This document shows positions 26,464-36,372 of a DNA stretch of 64,000 bases, piece after piece; the first letter of the stretch is position 1; each line of letters begins with the position of its first letter. Both the position numbers and the translations under genes were made by a program. This DNA is from Tunturiibacter gelidiferens (lineage in GTDB: Bacteria > Acidobacteriota > Terriglobia > Terriglobales > Acidobacteriaceae). The notes under the pieces were generated by a model, which saw only the letters and a list, made by a program, of their open reading frames with translations, did no database searches and was not told the origin of the DNA. Location of the stretch: assembly GCF_013410115.1 (NCBI RefSeq), contig NZ_JACCCV010000002.1:558001-622000 (forward strand), in the 5' to 3' direction.

Positions 26464-27645
26464 TCAACCAGCCTTAAACATCTGCTTAATCCCCCGCAGC
26501 GCCTGCCGTGTCCGCTCCTCATTTTCAATCAACGAAAACCGAACATGCCCGTCCCCATGCTCGCCAAAACCCACTCCAGGGCTCACCGCAACCTTCGCCT
26601 CCAGCAGCAGCTTCTTCGAAAACTCAACAGATCCAAGCCCTTTGTACTGTTCCGGAATCCTCGCCCACGCAAACATCGTAGCCTTCGGCAGATCCACCGG
26701 CCATCCCAGCTTATTCAACCCCGGCACCAGAACATCCCGCCGTTCCTTGTAAATATCGCGAATCTCCGCCACACACTCCTGCGGCCCATCCAGCGCGCAG
26801 ATTGCCGCCACTTGAATCGGCGTAAAAGTCCCATAGTCGAAGTAGCTCTTGATGCGTCCCAAAGCCGCGACCAGCTTGGTGTTTCCCACCATGAAGCCGA
26901 CCCGCCAGCCCGGCATATTGTAACTCTTCGAGAGCGTAAAGAACTCCACCGCAATCTCCTTAGCTCCAGGAACTTCAAGGATGCTCGGAGCACGATAGCC
27001 ATCGAAAACTATATCCGCGTAAGCAAGATCGTGAACAATGTAGATCCCCAACTCCCTGCACAGCGCGACGATTCGCTCAAAGAAAGAAAGCTCCACGCAC
27101 TGCGCCGTTGGGTTCGAAGGAAAGTTCAGAATCAGCAGCTTCGGTCGCGGCTCCATACGCGGCAGATCATGTTCCAACTCCTCCAGCAGCGCCTCCGCAG
27201 TCCCGCCCCGCATAGGAATGCTCTGCACCTTCGAGCCCGCGATCACCGGCCCAAAGATGTGAATCGGATAGCTGGGATTTGGAACAGCAACCGTGTCTTC
27301 ATCATCCAGTACCGCCACGCAAAGATGCGCAATCCCCTCCTTCGAACCGATCGTAACAATCGCCTCGGTCTCAGGATCAAGATCCACATCGTAACGCCGC
27401 TTGTACCAGTTACAAATCGCTCGACGCAGCCGCGGCACCCCTCGCGACAACGAGTAGCGATGCGTAGCCGTCCGCTGCGCCGCTTCAATCAGCTTGTCGA
27501 CGATATGCTTCGGCGTCGCGCCGTCGGGATTCCCCATCCCGAAATCAATGATGTCTTCCCCACGCTTGCGCGCCGCAGCCTTCAGCTCACTTGTGATGTT
27601 GAATACATACGCCGGCAGCCGTGTCAGCCTTCGAAATTCTTCCAT
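26464..27645 (-). CDS. Class I/II aminotransferase (AlaC/LL-DAP aminotransferase-like)
   Basis: PLP-dependent aminotransferase of about 393 residues. It begins EEFRRLTRLPAYVFNITSEL, with DFGMGNPDG, NFPSNPTAQ, and the PLP lysine in TLSKSYNMPGWRVGF; the substrate carboxylate arginine is in GHVRFSLIEN. The closest family by these features is the alanine-synthesising aminotransferase AlaC and related DapL-like enzymes. I start at the internal ATG at 27645; an upstream in-frame ATG at 27693 adds 16 Arg-rich residues without a ribosome site. Transcribed alone on the minus strand. Confidence 0.88.
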   Translation of the reverse strand: MEEFRRLTRLPAYVFNITSELKAAARKRGEDIIDFGMGNPDGATPKHIVDKLIEAAQRTATHRYSLSRGVPRLRRAICNWYKRRYDVDLDPETEAIVTIGSKEGIAHLCVAVLDDEDTVAVPNPSYPIHIFGPVIAGSKVQSIPMRGGTAEALLEELEHDLPRMEPRPKLLILNFPSNPTAQCVELSFFERIVALCRELGIYIVHDLAYADIVFDGYRAPSILEVPGAKEIAVEFFTLSKSYNMPGWRVGFMVGNTKLVAALGRIKSYFDYGTFTPIQVAAICALDGPQECVAEIRDIYKERRDVLVPGLNKLGWPVDLPKATMFAWARIPEQYKGLGSVEFSKKLLLEAKVAVSPGVGFGEHGDGHVRFSLIENEERTRQALRGIKQMFKAG

Positions 27646-27765
27646 TTCCGTCCGCCCGCTCCTGTCTGTCCTGTTCCTCCATGATGCCACCACTCCATGA
27701 GAAAAACCGCCGGACGTATCGAGCCTACCAACAGAAATCTTGCCGTTTGACGCACAAGCCCGAAG

Positions 27766-28260
27766 CTACTTCGCCGTAAAGATTACCTGTACCGGCAGGC
27801 TCTTCGGCGGATAGCACGCCGCATGATCGCATGCTTGATACCGAAGCGTTCCATCCACACTATGCGTCCCCGCCTCAGCCACCACCGGCAGCCTCACGGT
27901 AAACGTCCCCGTGTAAACGTCAAGCTTCTCCGTCGGATCGAAGCTAAAGCTGTAGGACGTACCAGTCGGATACTCAACCGCCTCAGCCTTCACTCCAGTC
28001 GCCGGCTGCAACTCTATCCTGGTCGGAATCAACAGCTCCGACTTGGGCGTGTGCGAGTTCACATGGTAGCCATCCAGCACGCGAAAGTGCAGCTCCACCA
28101 CGCTGCGCTTGCCTGCAACGACATTCTGCTGATCAGCCCCATACACAACATACGACTTCGGCTTCACCACCGGAGTATCAAGATTGCCGACCTGCTGCGC
28201 CGCCAACGCCACTGGCAAAGCGATCAACAATCCCGCGAAGGAACTCGTCAATCCCGTCAC
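27766..28260 (-). CDS. Stand-alone DsbD N-terminal domain-like periplasmic protein
   Basis: A 164-residue exported protein with signal segment FAGLLIALPVALAAQQ. The body matches the immunoglobulin-like alpha domain of DsbD, ending LRYQACDHAACYPPKSLPV, where the two cysteines are the redox pair that DsbD uses to pass electrons to periplasmic partners. The membrane and thioredoxin-like domains of full DsbD are absent. Its ATG overlaps the stop of the upstream TlpA-like gene by four bases, so the two are probably co-translated and may form a redox relay. Confidence 0.85.
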   Translation of the reverse strand: MTGLTSSFAGLLIALPVALAAQQVGNLDTPVVKPKSYVVYGADQQNVVAGKRSVVELHFRVLDGYHVNSHTPKSELLIPTRIELQPATGVKAEAVEYPTGTSYSFSFDPTEKLDVYTGTFTVRLPVVAEAGTHSVDGTLRYQACDHAACYPPKSLPVQVIFTAK

Positions 28261-28913
28261 TGTCCACCCGCCGCCGTCGTCGCTCCCGAAGCAACAATCT
28301 TCTTGATGTGCGCTTCGATCTCATCCTTGCTTCCGAGCCCAGCCGTCTCCTCGACGATCACGCCGTTCTTGTCGACATAGAACGACATCGGCAGATAGTC
28401 CATCCCATCCGGTCCGCCATAAGCCTTTTGGATCTTCCCATCGGTGAGCAAAATGGGATAAGTCACCCCTGTCTTCTGCGCCACCTTCGCGATCGCGTCC
28501 TTGCCCGCATCGACATCATCGGCCAGCCCGAGTATCTCAAACCCCTGCGCCGCATACTGTTTGCGAAACTCCTCAAACCACGGCATCTCCACCTTGCAGG
28601 GCCCGCACCATGTCGCCCAGAAGTTCACCAGCACCGGCCGCCCCTTGTAGTCGCTCAGCGAAACCTTCTTACCGTCCAACGTCACGAGGGTAAAGGCTGG
28701 GGCAACCTTGCCACGCATCTGCATCGCCTCTGCTTCCGGCGACTGGGAATCTGTCTGCGCCGCCGGCCCCGCCTTCTCCGGCACAAGAACCACGTGGTTC
28801 TCCTGGGCCTGCTGCATCGCAAGCCTCCGCTCGCGCAGATTGTGCCATCCCGCCCACAACAGCAGCGCAATCCCAACCACCATCACACCAAAGACCAATC
28901 CACTCCGCTTCAC
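28257..28913 (-). CDS. TlpA/ResA-like membrane-anchored thioredoxin
   Basis: About 218 residues with one N-terminal membrane anchor (SGLVFGVMVVGIALLLWAGW) and a periplasmic thioredoxin fold. The active site is NFWATWCGPCKVEMPWF, followed by GLADDVDAGKDAI and the cis-Pro loop DYLPMSFYVD. TlpA/ResA proteins reduce disulfides during cytochrome c maturation or similar tasks. I start at a GTG with AAGGAT upstream; the frame extends 57 codons further but without a fitting start context. The next gene, a DsbD alpha-domain protein, overlaps its stop codon. Confidence 0.9.
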   Translation of the reverse strand: MKRSGLVFGVMVVGIALLLWAGWHNLRERRLAMQQAQENHVVLVPEKAGPAAQTDSQSPEAEAMQMRGKVAPAFTLVTLDGKKVSLSDYKGRPVLVNFWATWCGPCKVEMPWFEEFRKQYAAQGFEILGLADDVDAGKDAIAKVAQKTGVTYPILLTDGKIQKAYGGPDGMDYLPMSFYVDKNGVIVEETAGLGSKDEIEAHIKKIVASGATTAAGGQ

Positions 28914-29050
28914 GTCAGAAATCCTTTCAGCACGAACCTCGCGCCACACCAGTAGTTTAGACGCAAAGACCCCGTAAACGATGCACCGGCAGCTTTCTCT
29001 GCAAGTTACACGACCCTCTCGTAGCCGAACCTCGAAAACGCACATCAGTC

Positions 29051-29078
29051 TTGCTCCGACGCAGACCTCTGCTAGCAT
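29051..29078 (+). promoter_or_regulatory. Candidate sigma-70-type promoter of kdsD
   Basis: TTGCTC, 16 bases, TAGCAT, with TGC just before TAGCAT as an extended -10. The same CTCTGCTAGCAT string occurs 20 bp before gltX, suggesting a shared promoter form. Transcription would begin about 12 bp before the kdsD ATG. Confidence 0.4.
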
Positions 29079-29096
29079 CGACATGGTTCAGCCACT

Positions 29097-30098
29097 ATGT
29101 CCAGCAAAGCCACCGCCCCATCCGATTCCCCGCGTCCCTCCGAGTTCGTCCGCATCGAAGCCGCCGCGCTCAACGAGCTAGCCCACCGCCTCGACACCAC
29201 GCTGCTCGCCCCGTTTACCGAGGCGATCAATCATCTGCTTCAAGCCGCTACCAATCAAAGCCGAGTCATCGTCACCGGCATCGGCAAGAGCGGCATCATC
29301 GCGCGCAAGATCGCCGCCACTCTACGCTCCACCGGGACCCCGGCACACTTCCTGCACGCTGCCGAAGCGATTCACGGCGACCTCGGCATGCTCACCTCCG
29401 GCGGTGTCGTCCTGGCCCTCTCTTACAGCGGCGAAACGGAAGAGCTGCTCCGTCTCCTCCCCACGCTCAAGCGCCTCAACACCACACTGATCGCCATCAG
29501 CGGCTGCGGCACCTCCACCCTCGCCCAGGCCAGCAACATCTTCCTCGACGCGAGCGTCTCTGTCGAAGCCTGCACCCTCAACCTCGCGCCCACCGCCTCC
29601 ACCACCGTCATGCTCGCTCTCGGCGACGCCCTCGCCCTCGAAGTAAGCCGCCTCCGTCAATGGAAGGTCGAAGACTTCGCCGACCTCCATCCCGGCGGCC
29701 GCATCGGCAGACGGCTCGCCCGCGTCCGCGAGCTGATGCACACCGGCGATGCCCTCCCACAGGTCAGCGAATCCACGCCCATGCCGCAGGTCATCTATGA
29801 GATGTCGCGAAAAAAGCTCGGCATGACCACCGTCCTAAAAGACGGTCATTTAGCCGGTATGATCTCCGATGGCGACCTCCGCCGACTCCTCGAGCGCGAC
29901 GGATCCCACGCCCTCGAACACACAGCCGCCGAAATCATGAACTCCCATCCCCACACGATTGAAGGCAGCGCCCTGGCCTCCTCAGCCCTGGCAATCATGG
30001 AGGACAAGAAGATCACCTCACTCATCGTTGTAGCCCTTGGTAGTCAGGTAGAAGGCGTCGTCCATCTCCACGACCTATGGACCCTGCAACTCACCTGA
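29097..30098 (+). CDS. kdsD: Arabinose-5-phosphate isomerase (KpsF/GutQ family)
   Basis: A 333-residue enzyme converting ribulose 5-phosphate to arabinose 5-phosphate for Kdo and lipopolysaccharide synthesis. The SIS domain is clear: RVIVTGIGKSGIIARKIAAT, HGDLGMLTSGGVVLALSYSG, and ALEVSRLRQWKVEDFADLHPGG across the middle. Two C-terminal CBS motifs follow (residues ~210-330), normal for the family. It fits a Gram-negative envelope. No other Kdo genes are adjacent, and it stands divergent from the tlpA/dsbD-like pair. Confidence 0.93.
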   Translation: MSSKATAPSDSPRPSEFVRIEAAALNELAHRLDTTLLAPFTEAINHLLQAATNQSRVIVTGIGKSGIIARKIAATLRSTGTPAHFLHAAEAIHGDLGMLTSGGVVLALSYSGETEELLRLLPTLKRLNTTLIAISGCGTSTLAQASNIFLDASVSVEACTLNLAPTASTTVMLALGDALALEVSRLRQWKVEDFADLHPGGRIGRRLARVRELMHTGDALPQVSESTPMPQVIYEMSRKKLGMTTVLKDGHLAGMISDGDLRRLLERDGSHALEHTAAEIMNSHPHTIEGSALASSALAIMEDKKITSLIVVALGSQVEGVVHLHDLWTLQLT

Positions 30099-30145
30099 TC
30101 CCGAAGCCGCATCGAACAATCAGTGTCATGTAATCTCGGCACCAA

Positions 30146-30547
30146 TCAGGGAGCCAGCGTTGCCTCTCCATTGCCCTTCATTCCCTGCACACAATGGGGT
30201 AGAGGCCCACCCAGCAACCCCTTTGCACAAGCGATGAGTCGATCAGGACGTGACAAACAAATCGCATCAAACTTTCCATCCTGAAGCGGAAATTCAGTCC
30301 CCGCTTCGGATAGAACCATCAAAACTTTCGTCGTCTTGCAACACTTACGGATATCATCTGCGATCGACTCCGCCTCACCCTCTAGAAGCGAATGACAGAG
30401 GACCACGAGATCCGGCCGTTCGCTCTTTACCCTTCCGACCGCCTGCGACCCCAGGCAGTAGTTCACTTGGGCGCGGGTCTTCCTGAGCACGGCAGCCCGC
30501 GTGCCTAACAAGCGAACGTCCTGTCCCACCAAAAGAATCTTCGGCAC
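30146..30547 (-). CDS. Degenerate receiver-domain protein
   Basis: A 133-residue protein that follows the response-regulator receiver pattern (PKILLVGQDVRLLGTRAAVL, PDLVVLCHSLLEGEAESI, KVLMVLSEAG) but lacks the key residues. The acidic pair near the N-terminus is replaced by GQ, and the phosphorylatable Asp position reads C or H. There is no output domain. I start at a GTG with GGGAG seven bases upstream; an earlier start at 30592 is possible. It follows the Crp/Fnr gene on the same strand after a gap of about 110 bp. It may be a phosphorylation-independent binding protein. Confidence 0.6.
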   Translation of the reverse strand: MPKILLVGQDVRLLGTRAAVLRKTRAQVNYCLGSQAVGRVKSERPDLVVLCHSLLEGEAESIADDIRKCCKTTKVLMVLSEAGTEFPLQDGKFDAICLSRPDRLIACAKGLLGGPLPHCVQGMKGNGEATLAP

Positions 30548-30657
30548 GGTCGTCTCCCGAATGGGTTTCTTCGACGCGTTTGAGCAAATCAAGAAGTGTG
30601 TTGGGTCTACACAATCGCCCGGTGAGCCTAGCAGAATACGAGCATCCTTTCAATCTC

Positions 30658-31395
30658 CTATTCGACATAACTCAATTCTGCTAAAAATTTTTTGGTAATG
30701 ATCCGATCGTACGCAGAAGTAACAATGCTGTAGCACTCGCACGCCCTCCCGATCAGCGCCGGGCGATCCAAAATGTTGATCTTTCCGCGGCTGTACCCGA
30801 TGACACCGGCTCTCTGCAGATCTCCGGCCGCCACCGTCACCGTCGACCGCTGCACCCCCAGCATCTGCGCCAGAAACTCCTGCGTCAGGTTCAACGACTC
30901 CGATTCCATCCGGTCGGCAGAGGTGAGCAGCCATCGCGCCAGCCTCGCATCCACCTCGTGCATCCGGTTGCAGAGCACCGACTGAGACGTCTGTGCAAGT
31001 TGTAAATAGGCGAACGAATGTACGAGCCGCTGTAGCATTCCACCCTTCAAAAACTGATCGCGCACGATGGAAGATCGGATTCGTAGCCCCTCGCCTACTC
31101 CCTGCATCAACACCGAGTGCGACATTTGAGGCTGATCCAGAAGCGCCGGCAGTCCCGAGAATCCCTCACGGCCAATCACTCCAACCTCTACTGATTCGCC
31201 TTTCTCGGTCAGCGCATCGGTCGAGATCAGGCCGCTATTCAAAAAATAGATAAACTCGACAGGTTCGTTGGGTTCGGAGAGACGCGTGCCTAACGGCAGT
31301 TCCACAGGCACAAGAAATTTGACCAACGCCTCATACTCGACATCCGGCAACTGAGCCAGCATGAGATTTCTTGGTCGCGGTAGTGACTCAGTCAT
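30658..31395 (-). CDS. Crp/Fnr family transcriptional regulator
   Basis: About 245 residues. The N-terminal cyclic-nucleotide-binding-like beta roll has VELPLGTRLSEPNEPVEFIY and VEVGVIGREGFSGLPALL. The C-terminal winged helix has LNLTQEFLAQMLGVQRSTVT as recognition region. No cysteines for an Fnr-type iron-sulfur cluster are seen at the N-terminus. The start is either ATG 31395 or GTG 31413. A TGTCG-N6-CGACA palindrome 130 bp upstream has the geometry of a Crp-family site and may serve autoregulation. The effector is unknown. Confidence 0.88.
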   Translation of the reverse strand: MTESLPRPRNLMLAQLPDVEYEALVKFLVPVELPLGTRLSEPNEPVEFIYFLNSGLISTDALTEKGESVEVGVIGREGFSGLPALLDQPQMSHSVLMQGVGEGLRIRSSIVRDQFLKGGMLQRLVHSFAYLQLAQTSQSVLCNRMHEVDARLARWLLTSADRMESESLNLTQEFLAQMLGVQRSTVTVAAGDLQRAGVIGYSRGKINILDRPALIGRACECYSIVTSAYDRIITKKFLAELSYVE

Positions 31396-31526
31396 AGTGT
31401 GGTTATTTCGCACCCCGAGGTCCTTTGCACGAGAGTCGCCTCTCTAGCCGCAAAGACGAGTTGCCCACACATTGCAGGGCGGGTAGATGCGATTGATTGG
31501 ACTCTACGCTTTATCAAGATAGAAAG

Positions 31527-31546
31527 TATGTCGCATGAACGACATA
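31527..31546. promoter_or_regulatory. Candidate Crp/Fnr-family operator
   Basis: TATGTCG and CGACATA are perfect inverted arms around six bases. This has the TGTxx-N6-xxACA layout of Crp-family sites. It lies between the Crp/Fnr gene and proS, about 130 bp before the former and 158 bp before the latter. Confidence 0.55.
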
Positions 31547-31703
31547 GCGAATAGAATGCAGACCTAACCCCATTGCATGCCCCATCAACCCGAACAAACC
31601 TCGTCCCCAAATAAATCCGAAGTCACCCGGTTTAGAATGGAGGCTCATCTTAAAATGCTCACGCAGCCACGATGCGATGGGCCGGAAAGCGCCTTTTTTG
31701 ACA

Positions 31704-33503
31704 ATGCATCGTTGGTCTCAACTTTTTATCCCCACCCTCCGTGAAGCACCCGCAGATGCCGAAGTCGCCAGCCACAAGCTTCTCCTCCGCGCCGGTTATA
31801 TCCGCCAACTCGGCGCTGGCATCTACAGCTACCTCTTCCTCGGCAATCGTTCCGTCAACAAGATCGTCGCCATCGTGCGCGAAGAGATGGACCGCATCGG
31901 CCAAGAGTTCCTGCTCCCCGCACTGAACCCTAAAGAAGTCTGGGAGGCCAGCGGCCGGTGGTCCGGCATGGGCGAAAACATGTTCCGTCTCAAGGACCGC
32001 AAGGGCGCCGAGCTCTGCCTCGCAATGACCCACGAGGAGATCGTCACCGACATCGCTCGCAAGGAACTCCGCAGCTACAAACAGCTCCCCCAGATCTGGT
32101 ACCAGATCCAAACCAAGTTCCGCGACGAGCCCCGTCCCAAATCCGGCCTGCTTCGCGTCCGCCAGTTCCTCATGAAGGACGCCTACTCCTTCGACATCGA
32201 TGAAGCCGGCCTCGACATCTCCTACAACAAACACGATCAGGCCTACCGCCGCATCTTCACTCGCTGCGGCCTGCAGTTCGTCGCCGTCGACGCCGACTCC
32301 GGCGCCATGGGCGGCTCCGCCTCGCAGGAGTTCATGGTCTACACCGACGCAGGCGAAGATCTCATAGCCAGCAGCGCCTCAGGCTACGCCGCCAACCTCG
32401 AAAAGGCCACCTCGCAGCTTGCTCCCGTCGATGACCTCGCCCCCACCGGCGACGGCCTCCCCGAGCTTGTCCATACCCCAGGCCAGCGCACCATCGACGA
32501 GGTCGGAGCCTTCCTCAACCTCGCCCCGGTCCATCAGATCAAGACCATGGCCTATATGGCCGAACTCAAAGAATCAGACCACGCCAAACTCGGCAAACTC
32601 CGCCCCGTCGTAGTCTTCCTGCGCGGCGACCACTCCATCAACGAAGCAAAGCTCCTTCTCCTGGCCGGCGGTGAACTCCGCCCCATGGTCACCGAAGAGA
32701 TCGAAGCCACCTTCAAAGCACCCGCAGGATATCTCGGTCCCATCGGCCTCGAAGCCGCTCCGCACCCAAAGAAACCCGGCACCCTGGTCATCCTCGACAA
32801 AGCCCTCGAAGGCCGCACCAACCTTATCGCCGGAGCCAACAAAGAGGAGTATCACCTCCGCAACGTCACGCCCACCCGCGACTTCAAGTCCACCCTCGTC
32901 GCCGACGTCCGCAACATCATCGAAGGCGAACTCGATCCCATCGGCGGTCAGCCCCTGCGTCTCGGCACGGCGGTCGAGATCGGCCACATCTTTAAACTAG
33001 GCAACAAATACACGACAAGCATGGGAGCCTCTGTCCTCAACCGTGACGGCAAAGAGGTCACTCCGATCATGGGCTGCTACGGCATCGGCATCGAACGCAT
33101 CCTCACCGCGGCGATCGAAACTTCAGCCGCCGCCAACCAGGGTGCAAGCTACGCTCTCCACCCCGCCATCGCCCCCTTCCAGGTCGTCGTCACCATCACC
33201 AACGTCGCCGACCAGGCCCTGCTCGCCGCGGGAGAAAAAATAGCTGCGGACCTCGAAGCCGCTGGTGTCGACGTACTCCTCGACGACCGCGACGAGCGCG
33301 CCGGCGTCAAATTCAAAGACGCCGATCTCGTTGGAATCCCTTATCGAATCAATATTGGTCGCGGAGTCGCCGAGGGCAAGGTAGAATTTCTCGACCGCCT
33401 CCGGAGCGTCACCGAAGACGTCGCCATCAACGAGGTTACCGCGAAGGTATCCGGCCAGATAACCTCTACGCTGAACAACTCGCTCCCCGCAGCTGGCCTC
33501 TAA
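31704..33503 (+). CDS. proS: Prolyl-tRNA synthetase, bacterial type
   Basis: Class II synthetase of about 599 residues charging tRNA-Pro. Motif 1 and the [18 protein letters not shown] block are present, motif 2 lies in [20 protein letters not shown], and motif 3 is in [16 protein letters not shown]. The central region (residues ~230-390) is the inserted editing domain of the ProS type that removes misactivated alanine. The C-terminus [20 protein letters not shown] is the anticodon-binding domain. I choose the ATG at 31704 ([12 protein letters not shown]); the frame is open to 31677. The PBP gene follows after 20 bp, so they may be co-transcribed. Confidence 0.96.
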   Translation: MHRWSQLFIPTLREAPADAEVASHKLLLRAGYIRQLGAGIYSYLFLGNRSVNKIVAIVREEMDRIGQEFLLPALNPKEVWEASGRWSGMGENMFRLKDRKGAELCLAMTHEEIVTDIARKELRSYKQLPQIWYQIQTKFRDEPRPKSGLLRVRQFLMKDAYSFDIDEAGLDISYNKHDQAYRRIFTRCGLQFVAVDADSGAMGGSASQEFMVYTDAGEDLIASSASGYAANLEKATSQLAPVDDLAPTGDGLPELVHTPGQRTIDEVGAFLNLAPVHQIKTMAYMAELKESDHAKLGKLRPVVVFLRGDHSINEAKLLLLAGGELRPMVTEEIEATFKAPAGYLGPIGLEAAPHPKKPGTLVILDKALEGRTNLIAGANKEEYHLRNVTPTRDFKSTLVADVRNIIEGELDPIGGQPLRLGTAVEIGHIFKLGNKYTTSMGASVLNRDGKEVTPIMGCYGIGIERILTAAIETSAAANQGASYALHPAIAPFQVVVTITNVADQALLAAGEKIAADLEAAGVDVLLDDRDERAGVKFKDADLVGIPYRINIGRGVAEGKVEFLDRLRSVTEDVAINEVTAKVSGQITSTLNNSLPAAGL

Positions 33504-33523
33504 ACGTCCAACGAAAGAGCATC

Positions 33524-36130
33524 TTGCCAGTCAAACTCAAATACGGCAGCAACGCCCGCACCGGCACCAAAGCTCTAGCTGTGGAGTCACGTCTTCTACG
33601 CATCGCGCTCATCACGTTGCTTGCCATTCTGGTAGTCGGCTGCAGCGTCTTCGGCTACTTCTACTACCACTACCAACGCGTTGTCGATGACCGCATCGCC
33701 GCCGGCCCCATCTTCGCCAGCGTCTCGCAGATCTACGCCGCGCCGCGCGAGGTCCGTGCCGGACAGAAGCTCTCCGCCGCAGCCATTGCCGCCGACCTGC
33801 GTCAGGCAGGCTACAACGCCAACTCCCACCTCGGCACCTACCAGCTCAACGCTGACAACATCTTCATCAAGCCCGGCACCGAGAGCTACCACAACACCGA
33901 CGGCGCCACCATCAACACCTCCGGCGGAGTCGTCCAAAGCATCACTGCCGAAAACGGAGTGACCCTCAGCGCCTACGAGCTCGAGCCCCAGCTCATCACC
34001 GCCCTCTCCGAAGACAAAAACCGGACCAAGCGCCGCCTCGTCTCCTACGACGAGATCCCTCCCCGCATGGTGCAGGCCGTCATCGCCATCGAAGACCGCG
34101 ACTTCTTCAATCACGGCGGCATCAACTACATGCGCATCGCCAAGTGCGCCTTCTCCGACCTCGTCACTCACCATCGCACCTGCGGCGGCTCCACGCTTAC
34201 TCAACAGCTGGCGAAAAATCTCTTCCTCTCGCCCGAAAAGCGCATCAAGCGCAAGATGATCGAGATTCTCATCACCTTCCAGCTTGAAGCCCGCTTCACC
34301 AAGAAGCAGATCTTCGAGATGTACGCGAATGAGATCAACCTCGGCCAGCGCGGCAGCTACGCCATCAACGGCTTCGGCGAGGCCGCACAGACCTTCTTCG
34401 GCAAGAACCTCCAGCAGCTCGACCTCGCCGAGTCCGCTCTCCTCGCCGGCACCATCCAGTCACCCACTCGCCTCAACCCCTACCGGCATCCCGAGCGCGC
34501 CATGGAGCGCCGCAACGTGGTCCTCGATTCCATGGTCGAAACCGGCGCGATCACCGCCAGTCAGGCACAAGCCGCAAAGGCCGAACCCGTCCGCCTCGCG
34601 CCCCCCAACATCGACGCCAGCGAAGCCCCGTACTTCGTCGATCTCGTCCACGACCAGCTCGTCAAGCGCATCGGCGATCAGGACATCGCCCACCAGAGCC
34701 TCCGCATCTACACCTCGCTCGACCCCGAACTTCAGCGCGCTGCCTCCGAGGCCGTCGAGATCGGAATGAAGAATGTAGACGAACTCGTCCGCAAACAGCG
34801 TAAGACACCCAAAGGCGAACAGCCCGGCCCCATCACCTACCCCCAGGTCGCCCTCGTCGCCATCAACCCCCACACCGGACAGATTCTCGCCCTCGTCGGC
34901 GGCCGCAACTACGGCCTCTCCCAGCTCAACCACGCCGTCTCCCAGCGCCCCACCGGCTCCATCTTCAAACCCTTCGTCTACGCCGCGGCCTACAACAGCT
35001 CCCTCAACGGCCTCTCGCTCAGCAGCGAAGACGGCGGCGGGGGCGTCTTCACTGCTCTCACACAACTCAACGATGAAGAGACCACCTTCACCTACGACAA
35101 TGGCCGCCAAACCTACACGCCAAAGAACCTCATCAGCGGCTATAAAGGCGACGTCACCGCAGCATACGCTCTCGCTCACTCCCTCAACGCGGCCACTGTT
35201 CAGCTGGGCCAGATGGTAGGTTTCGACAACGTTGCCGCGCTGGCCCGTTCTTCCGGCATCACCAACGCCCGCGGCACTCCTTCGGTTGCCATCGGCACCT
35301 ACAATGCCACACCAATCGACATGGCGGGCGCCTACACGGTCTTCGCCAACAACGGCGTCCACCTTACCCCGTGGATGCTCGCCTCCGTCCGTAACGCGAG
35401 CGGCGACATCGTCTCCGACTTCTCTCCCGAGGCCAAGCAAGTCATGGATCCTCGCGCCGCCTACCTCACCCAGTCGCTGCTCGAAGGCGTAATGAACTAC
35501 GGCACCGCCGCCGCCGTCAGAGGCCATGGCTTCACCGCACCAGCCGCCGGCAAGACCGGAACCAGTCACGACGCCTGGTTCGCCGGCTACACCTCCAACC
35601 TCATCTGCATCATCTGGGTCGGCAACGACGACTACACCGACGTCAAGATCGAGGGCGCACACGCCGCCGAACCGATCTGGACCGAGTTCATGAAGCGCGC
35701 CATCCAACTCCCCCAGTACTCCGACGTCAAGCCCTTCTCCCCACCCGAGGGCATCACCACCGCCCGCATCGACAAGACCTCGAACCTCCTGGCCGACTCC
35801 ACCTGCCCCAGCAACATCCTCTACGCCGCCTTCCTCGACGGCACTGCCCCAACCAACACCTGCAGCCAGATGAGCGAAAGCCCCCAAAACCTCATCCAGA
35901 AGATCCTCGGCATAGGCGGCAGCAAATCAGAGACACCCCCACCGCCGCCCACCACCGGCGCCCCCATCGTGCGCGTCACACCTAACACCCCACCCGACGG
36001 CAACGCCCCCGACACCACCCAGCAGCCTGTCCAACCCAAGAAGAAAAACTTCCTGCAGAAGATCTTCGGCGGCGGCAAAGATAAAGACAAACAGCAACCG
36101 CAGCCGCAACCCACCCCGCCACCGCAATAA
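33524..36130 (+). CDS. Class A penicillin-binding protein (PBP1 type)
   Basis: An 868-residue bifunctional murein synthase. It has one N-terminal membrane anchor (residues ~25-50), a UB2H-like segment, then a GT51 transglycosylase with catalytic Glu190 in [12 protein letters not shown] and [15 protein letters not shown], and a transpeptidase with Ser479 in [11 protein letters not shown] in AHSLNAATV and KTGTS at 677. The UB2H-like region recalls PBP1B. The C-terminal ~90 residues are Pro/Thr/Lys-rich, probably disordered, with a Lys-rich segment ([18 protein letters not shown]). The start is a TTG with GAAAGAG upstream. Confidence 0.92.
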   Translation: MPVKLKYGSNARTGTKALAVESRLLRIALITLLAILVVGCSVFGYFYYHYQRVVDDRIAAGPIFASVSQIYAAPREVRAGQKLSAAAIAADLRQAGYNANSHLGTYQLNADNIFIKPGTESYHNTDGATINTSGGVVQSITAENGVTLSAYELEPQLITALSEDKNRTKRRLVSYDEIPPRMVQAVIAIEDRDFFNHGGINYMRIAKCAFSDLVTHHRTCGGSTLTQQLAKNLFLSPEKRIKRKMIEILITFQLEARFTKKQIFEMYANEINLGQRGSYAINGFGEAAQTFFGKNLQQLDLAESALLAGTIQSPTRLNPYRHPERAMERRNVVLDSMVETGAITASQAQAAKAEPVRLAPPNIDASEAPYFVDLVHDQLVKRIGDQDIAHQSLRIYTSLDPELQRAASEAVEIGMKNVDELVRKQRKTPKGEQPGPITYPQVALVAINPHTGQILALVGGRNYGLSQLNHAVSQRPTGSIFKPFVYAAAYNSSLNGLSLSSEDGGGGVFTALTQLNDEETTFTYDNGRQTYTPKNLISGYKGDVTAAYALAHSLNAATVQLGQMVGFDNVAALARSSGITNARGTPSVAIGTYNATPIDMAGAYTVFANNGVHLTPWMLASVRNASGDIVSDFSPEAKQVMDPRAAYLTQSLLEGVMNYGTAAAVRGHGFTAPAAGKTGTSHDAWFAGYTSNLICIIWVGNDDYTDVKIEGAHAAEPIWTEFMKRAIQLPQYSDVKPFSPPEGITTARIDKTSNLLADSTCPSNILYAAFLDGTAPTNTCSQMSESPQNLIQKILGIGGSKSETPPPPPTTGAPIVRVTPNTPPDGNAPDTTQQPVQPKKKNFLQKIFGGGKDKDKQQPQPQPTPPPQ

Positions 36131-36156
36131 ACAATCGTGCCCTCAAGCTCAGCTAT

Positions 36157-36267
36157 CTAGCACCCAATCTTCCCGCGCCGCACAGCCCTCGCCCTTCCCA
36201 CTGGAGCAGCCGACTCCCCATCCCCACCCAAGGCTGACACTCCGGACACCAATACGTCGACCGAGCC
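36157..36267 (-). pseudogene. Broken duplicate of the nei 3' end
   Basis: About 110 bp matching 36373-36486, the last codons of the neighbouring nei gene including its stop. It still reads the zinc-finger segment STYWCPECQPWVGMG, but a one-base loss after that shifts the frame relative to the original RKIGC ending. There is no start codon or upstream domain. It is directly followed on the plus strand by a pair of hairpins. Confidence 0.85.
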
Positions 36268-36319
36268 GGGTGCCCCATATCTCGATCTTGAGATGTGGGC
36301 ATTCGCGCGAAGTCGCGAA
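36268..36319. repeat. Paired hairpins beside the nei duplicate
   Basis: First hairpin: 36272-36283 pairs with 36290-36300 (one bulge, one G-T pair, loop GATCTT). Second: TTCGCG (36302-36307) pairs with CGCGAA (36314-36319). The GGTGCCCCAT...TGTGGGC layout looks like a dispersed acidobacterial repeat, though only one copy is in this window. Confidence 0.55.
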
Positions 36320-36372
36320 CCGTCGTAACTCGTTTCCGCAGCGATCCTCGGAAACGTCATGACTACAGACAG

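Noticed and set aside
26194..27684. 496-residue frame covering the aminotransferase region
   Set aside because: Antisense to a clear PLP aminotransferase and begins inside the DUF4440 gene.
31414..31703. T-box or other tRNA-responsive leader before proS
   Set aside because: No T-box core sequence or anticodon-loop structure; the only clear element is the Crp-type palindrome.
34460..35887. 475-residue open frame opposite the PBP gene
   Set aside because: Gly/Val/Asp-rich antisense shadow; the PBP has intact catalytic motifs in the other direction.
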